64,000 bases of DNA from Actinomyces ruminicola. Its GTDB lineage: Bacteria > Actinomycetota > Actinomycetes > Actinomycetales > Actinomycetaceae. Of the stretch, positions 63,012 to 64,000 are shown one piece after another. The translations under genes were made by a program, and so were the position numbers. The stretch lies in the NCBI RefSeq assembly GCF_900103885.1, contig NZ_FNIM01000001.1, positions 62,001 to 126,000 on the forward strand. Reading direction: 5' to 3'. Under the pieces are notes generated by a model. It was not told the DNA's origin, ran no database searches, and saw only the letters and a list, made by a program, of their open reading frames with translations. How positions within the stretch are numbered: position 1 is the first letter of the stretch; every line of letters starts with the position of its first letter.

Positions 63012-64000
63012 CCCGGGATAGTGCCGCCTGCACCAGGTCACGTACATGGGCGGCGGCCTGTTCTGCGGGCACGGAGGTGCGCTCGCCGCTGCGGCGGTCG
63101 CGGATCTCCACGGTGCCCTCCTTGGCCAGGTCGCGGCCGACCACCACGGTGTAGGGCATGCCGAGCAGCTCGGCGTCCTTGAACTTAACGCCGGCGCTGA
63201 CCTTGCGGCGGTCGTCGTACAGGACCTCCACTCCGGCCTCGTCCAGCGCGCCGGCCAGATCGGCGGCAGCCTCGAAGACGGCGTCGTCCTTGCCGGTGGC
63301 CAGCACCTGCACCTGGTAGGGCGCCACCTGGATGGGCCAGGCCAGTCCCTGCTCGTCGTGGTTGGACTCGGCCAGGGCGGCCAGGGCGCGGGTGACGCCG
63401 ATGCCGTAGGAGCCCATGGTGACCACGCGGGACTTGCCGTTCTCGTCCAGCACGGTCAGGTCCAGGGCGCGCGCGTACTTGCGTCCCAGGGCGAAGATGT
63501 GCCCGAGCTCGATGCCTCGGGCCAGGTGCAGGGGGCCCGAGCCGTCGGGGGCGGGGTCGCCCTCGCGGATCTCGGCGGCTTCGATGGTGCCGTCGGCGGT
63601 GAAGTCGCGGCCGGCCACCAGGTCGAGCACGTGCCGCTGGTGGGCGTTGGCGCCGGTGACCCAGGCGGTGCCGGGCACCACCCGCGGGTCGAGCAGGTAG
63701 CGCACCGAGCCGGTGAGCACCTCATTGCCGTCAGTGTCCCGCTCCACGCGGCGCTTCGGCGAGTTGGGGCCGATCGCCGCCGGGCCGATGTAACCGCGCA
63801 CCAGCTCGGGGTGAGCGGCGAAGTCGGCGTCGGTGGCCATCTCCACCTCGGCGGGGGCGACGGCGGCCTCCAGGCGCCGCATGTCGACGTCGCGATCGCC
63901 GGGAATACCGACGACCAGCAGCTCGCGCTCGCCGGAGGGATGGGTCAGGGCGACCACGACGTTCTTGAGCGTGTCCGCGGCGGTCCAGGCGCGCCCGTCG
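62995..64000 (-). CDS. proS: Prolyl-tRNA synthetase, C-terminal part (5' end outside window)
   Basis: About 335 codons are in view and the frame is open to the right edge. The N-terminal visible part belongs to the YbaK-like editing insertion ([29 protein letters not shown], then [13 protein letters not shown]). Class II motif 3 follows ([27 protein letters not shown]), then the anticodon-binding domain ([42 protein letters not shown]). This is the bacterial-type ProRS with proofreading. Its stop lies inside the start of the SF2 helicase gene. Confidence 0.96.
   Translation of the reverse strand, partial: DGRAWTAADTLKNVVVALTHPSGERELLVVGIPGDRDVDMRRLEAAVAPAEVEMATDADFAAHPELVRGYIGPAAIGPNSPKRRVERDTDGNEVLTGSVRYLLDPRVVPGTAWVTGANAHQRHVLDLVAGRDFTADGTIEAAEIREGDPAPDGSGPLHLARGIELGHIFALGRKYARALDLTVLDENGKSRVVTMGSYGIGVTRALAALAESNHDEQGLAWPIQVAPYQVQVLATGKDDAVFEAAADLAGALDEAGVEVLYDDRRKVSAGVKFKDAELLGMPYTVVVGRDLAKEGTVEIRDRRSGERTSVPAEQAAAHVRDLVQAALSRDEAHA

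Overview
The window is about 70% G+C and carries a classic actinobacterial gene set: FtsZ with Wag31-type DivIVA and SepF but no FtsA or MinCDE, PAC2, a DUF3040 membrane protein, a DUF4439 lipoprotein, HelR-type ATPase and an AbiEi/DUF559 protein. Gene order and protein style fit the Actinomycetaceae (Actinomyces or a close relative). That assignment is inference; there is no rRNA gene here to confirm it. No tRNA, rRNA, CRISPR array, IS element or prophage gene was found.

Layout. (1) 1-832: the 3' part of an AbiEi/DUF559 gene, then a hairpin/repeat element. (2) 833-25795, all on the minus strand: the division and cell-wall (dcw) cluster. In transcription order it reads mraZ, rsmH, ftsL, ftsI, murE, murF, mraY, murD, ftsW, murG, murC, ftsQ, ftsZ, pgeF, sepF, yggT, divIVA, lspA, rluD, a GNAT gene and dnaE. 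Many junctions are 4-base ATGA overlaps. (3) 25796-40707: a housekeeping/accessory mix with DUF3040, dinB, a SpeE-like methyltransferase, PAC2, HelR, two tandem acyl-CoA ligases behind a palindromic operator, two GNATs, dapA, a TauE/SafE permease and dapB. (4) 40708-64000: a translation/RNA block on the minus strand (proS, SF2 helicase, rimP, nusA, ylxR, infB, rbfA, truB, ribF, rpsO, pnp, M16 peptidase). Single plus-strand genes interrupt it: a DUF4439 lipoprotein, rarD, a secreted esterase-like lipoprotein, fucO and a small membrane protein.

How the genes work together. The dcw block makes lipid II precursors (MurC-F, MraY, MurG), polymerises and crosslinks them at the septum (FtsW, FtsI), and builds the Z-ring and polar scaffold (FtsZ, SepF, FtsQ, FtsL, DivIVA). 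MraZ boxes lie in front of mraZ. DapA and DapB feed the diaminopimelate/lysine pathway. The nusA-infB-rbfA-truB-rpsO-pnp set covers transcription elongation, translation initiation, 30S maturation and RNA decay.

Most unusual signal. Several intergenic regions hold short arrays of a 7-17 base motif repeated at a fixed 19, 20 or 23 base pitch. In most of them copies on one side are mirrored by inverted copies on the other. A TTGGACC family occurs at 26161-26252 and 47566-47677. A CTTCTACCGATCTCGGC family occurs at 5141-5180 and 43032-43094. Single members of two other motif families lie at 747-830 and 40821-40931. I know of no description of these elements. One member sits directly beside the AbiEi/DUF559 gene, a family whose characterised relatives bind paired inverted repeats of similar size.
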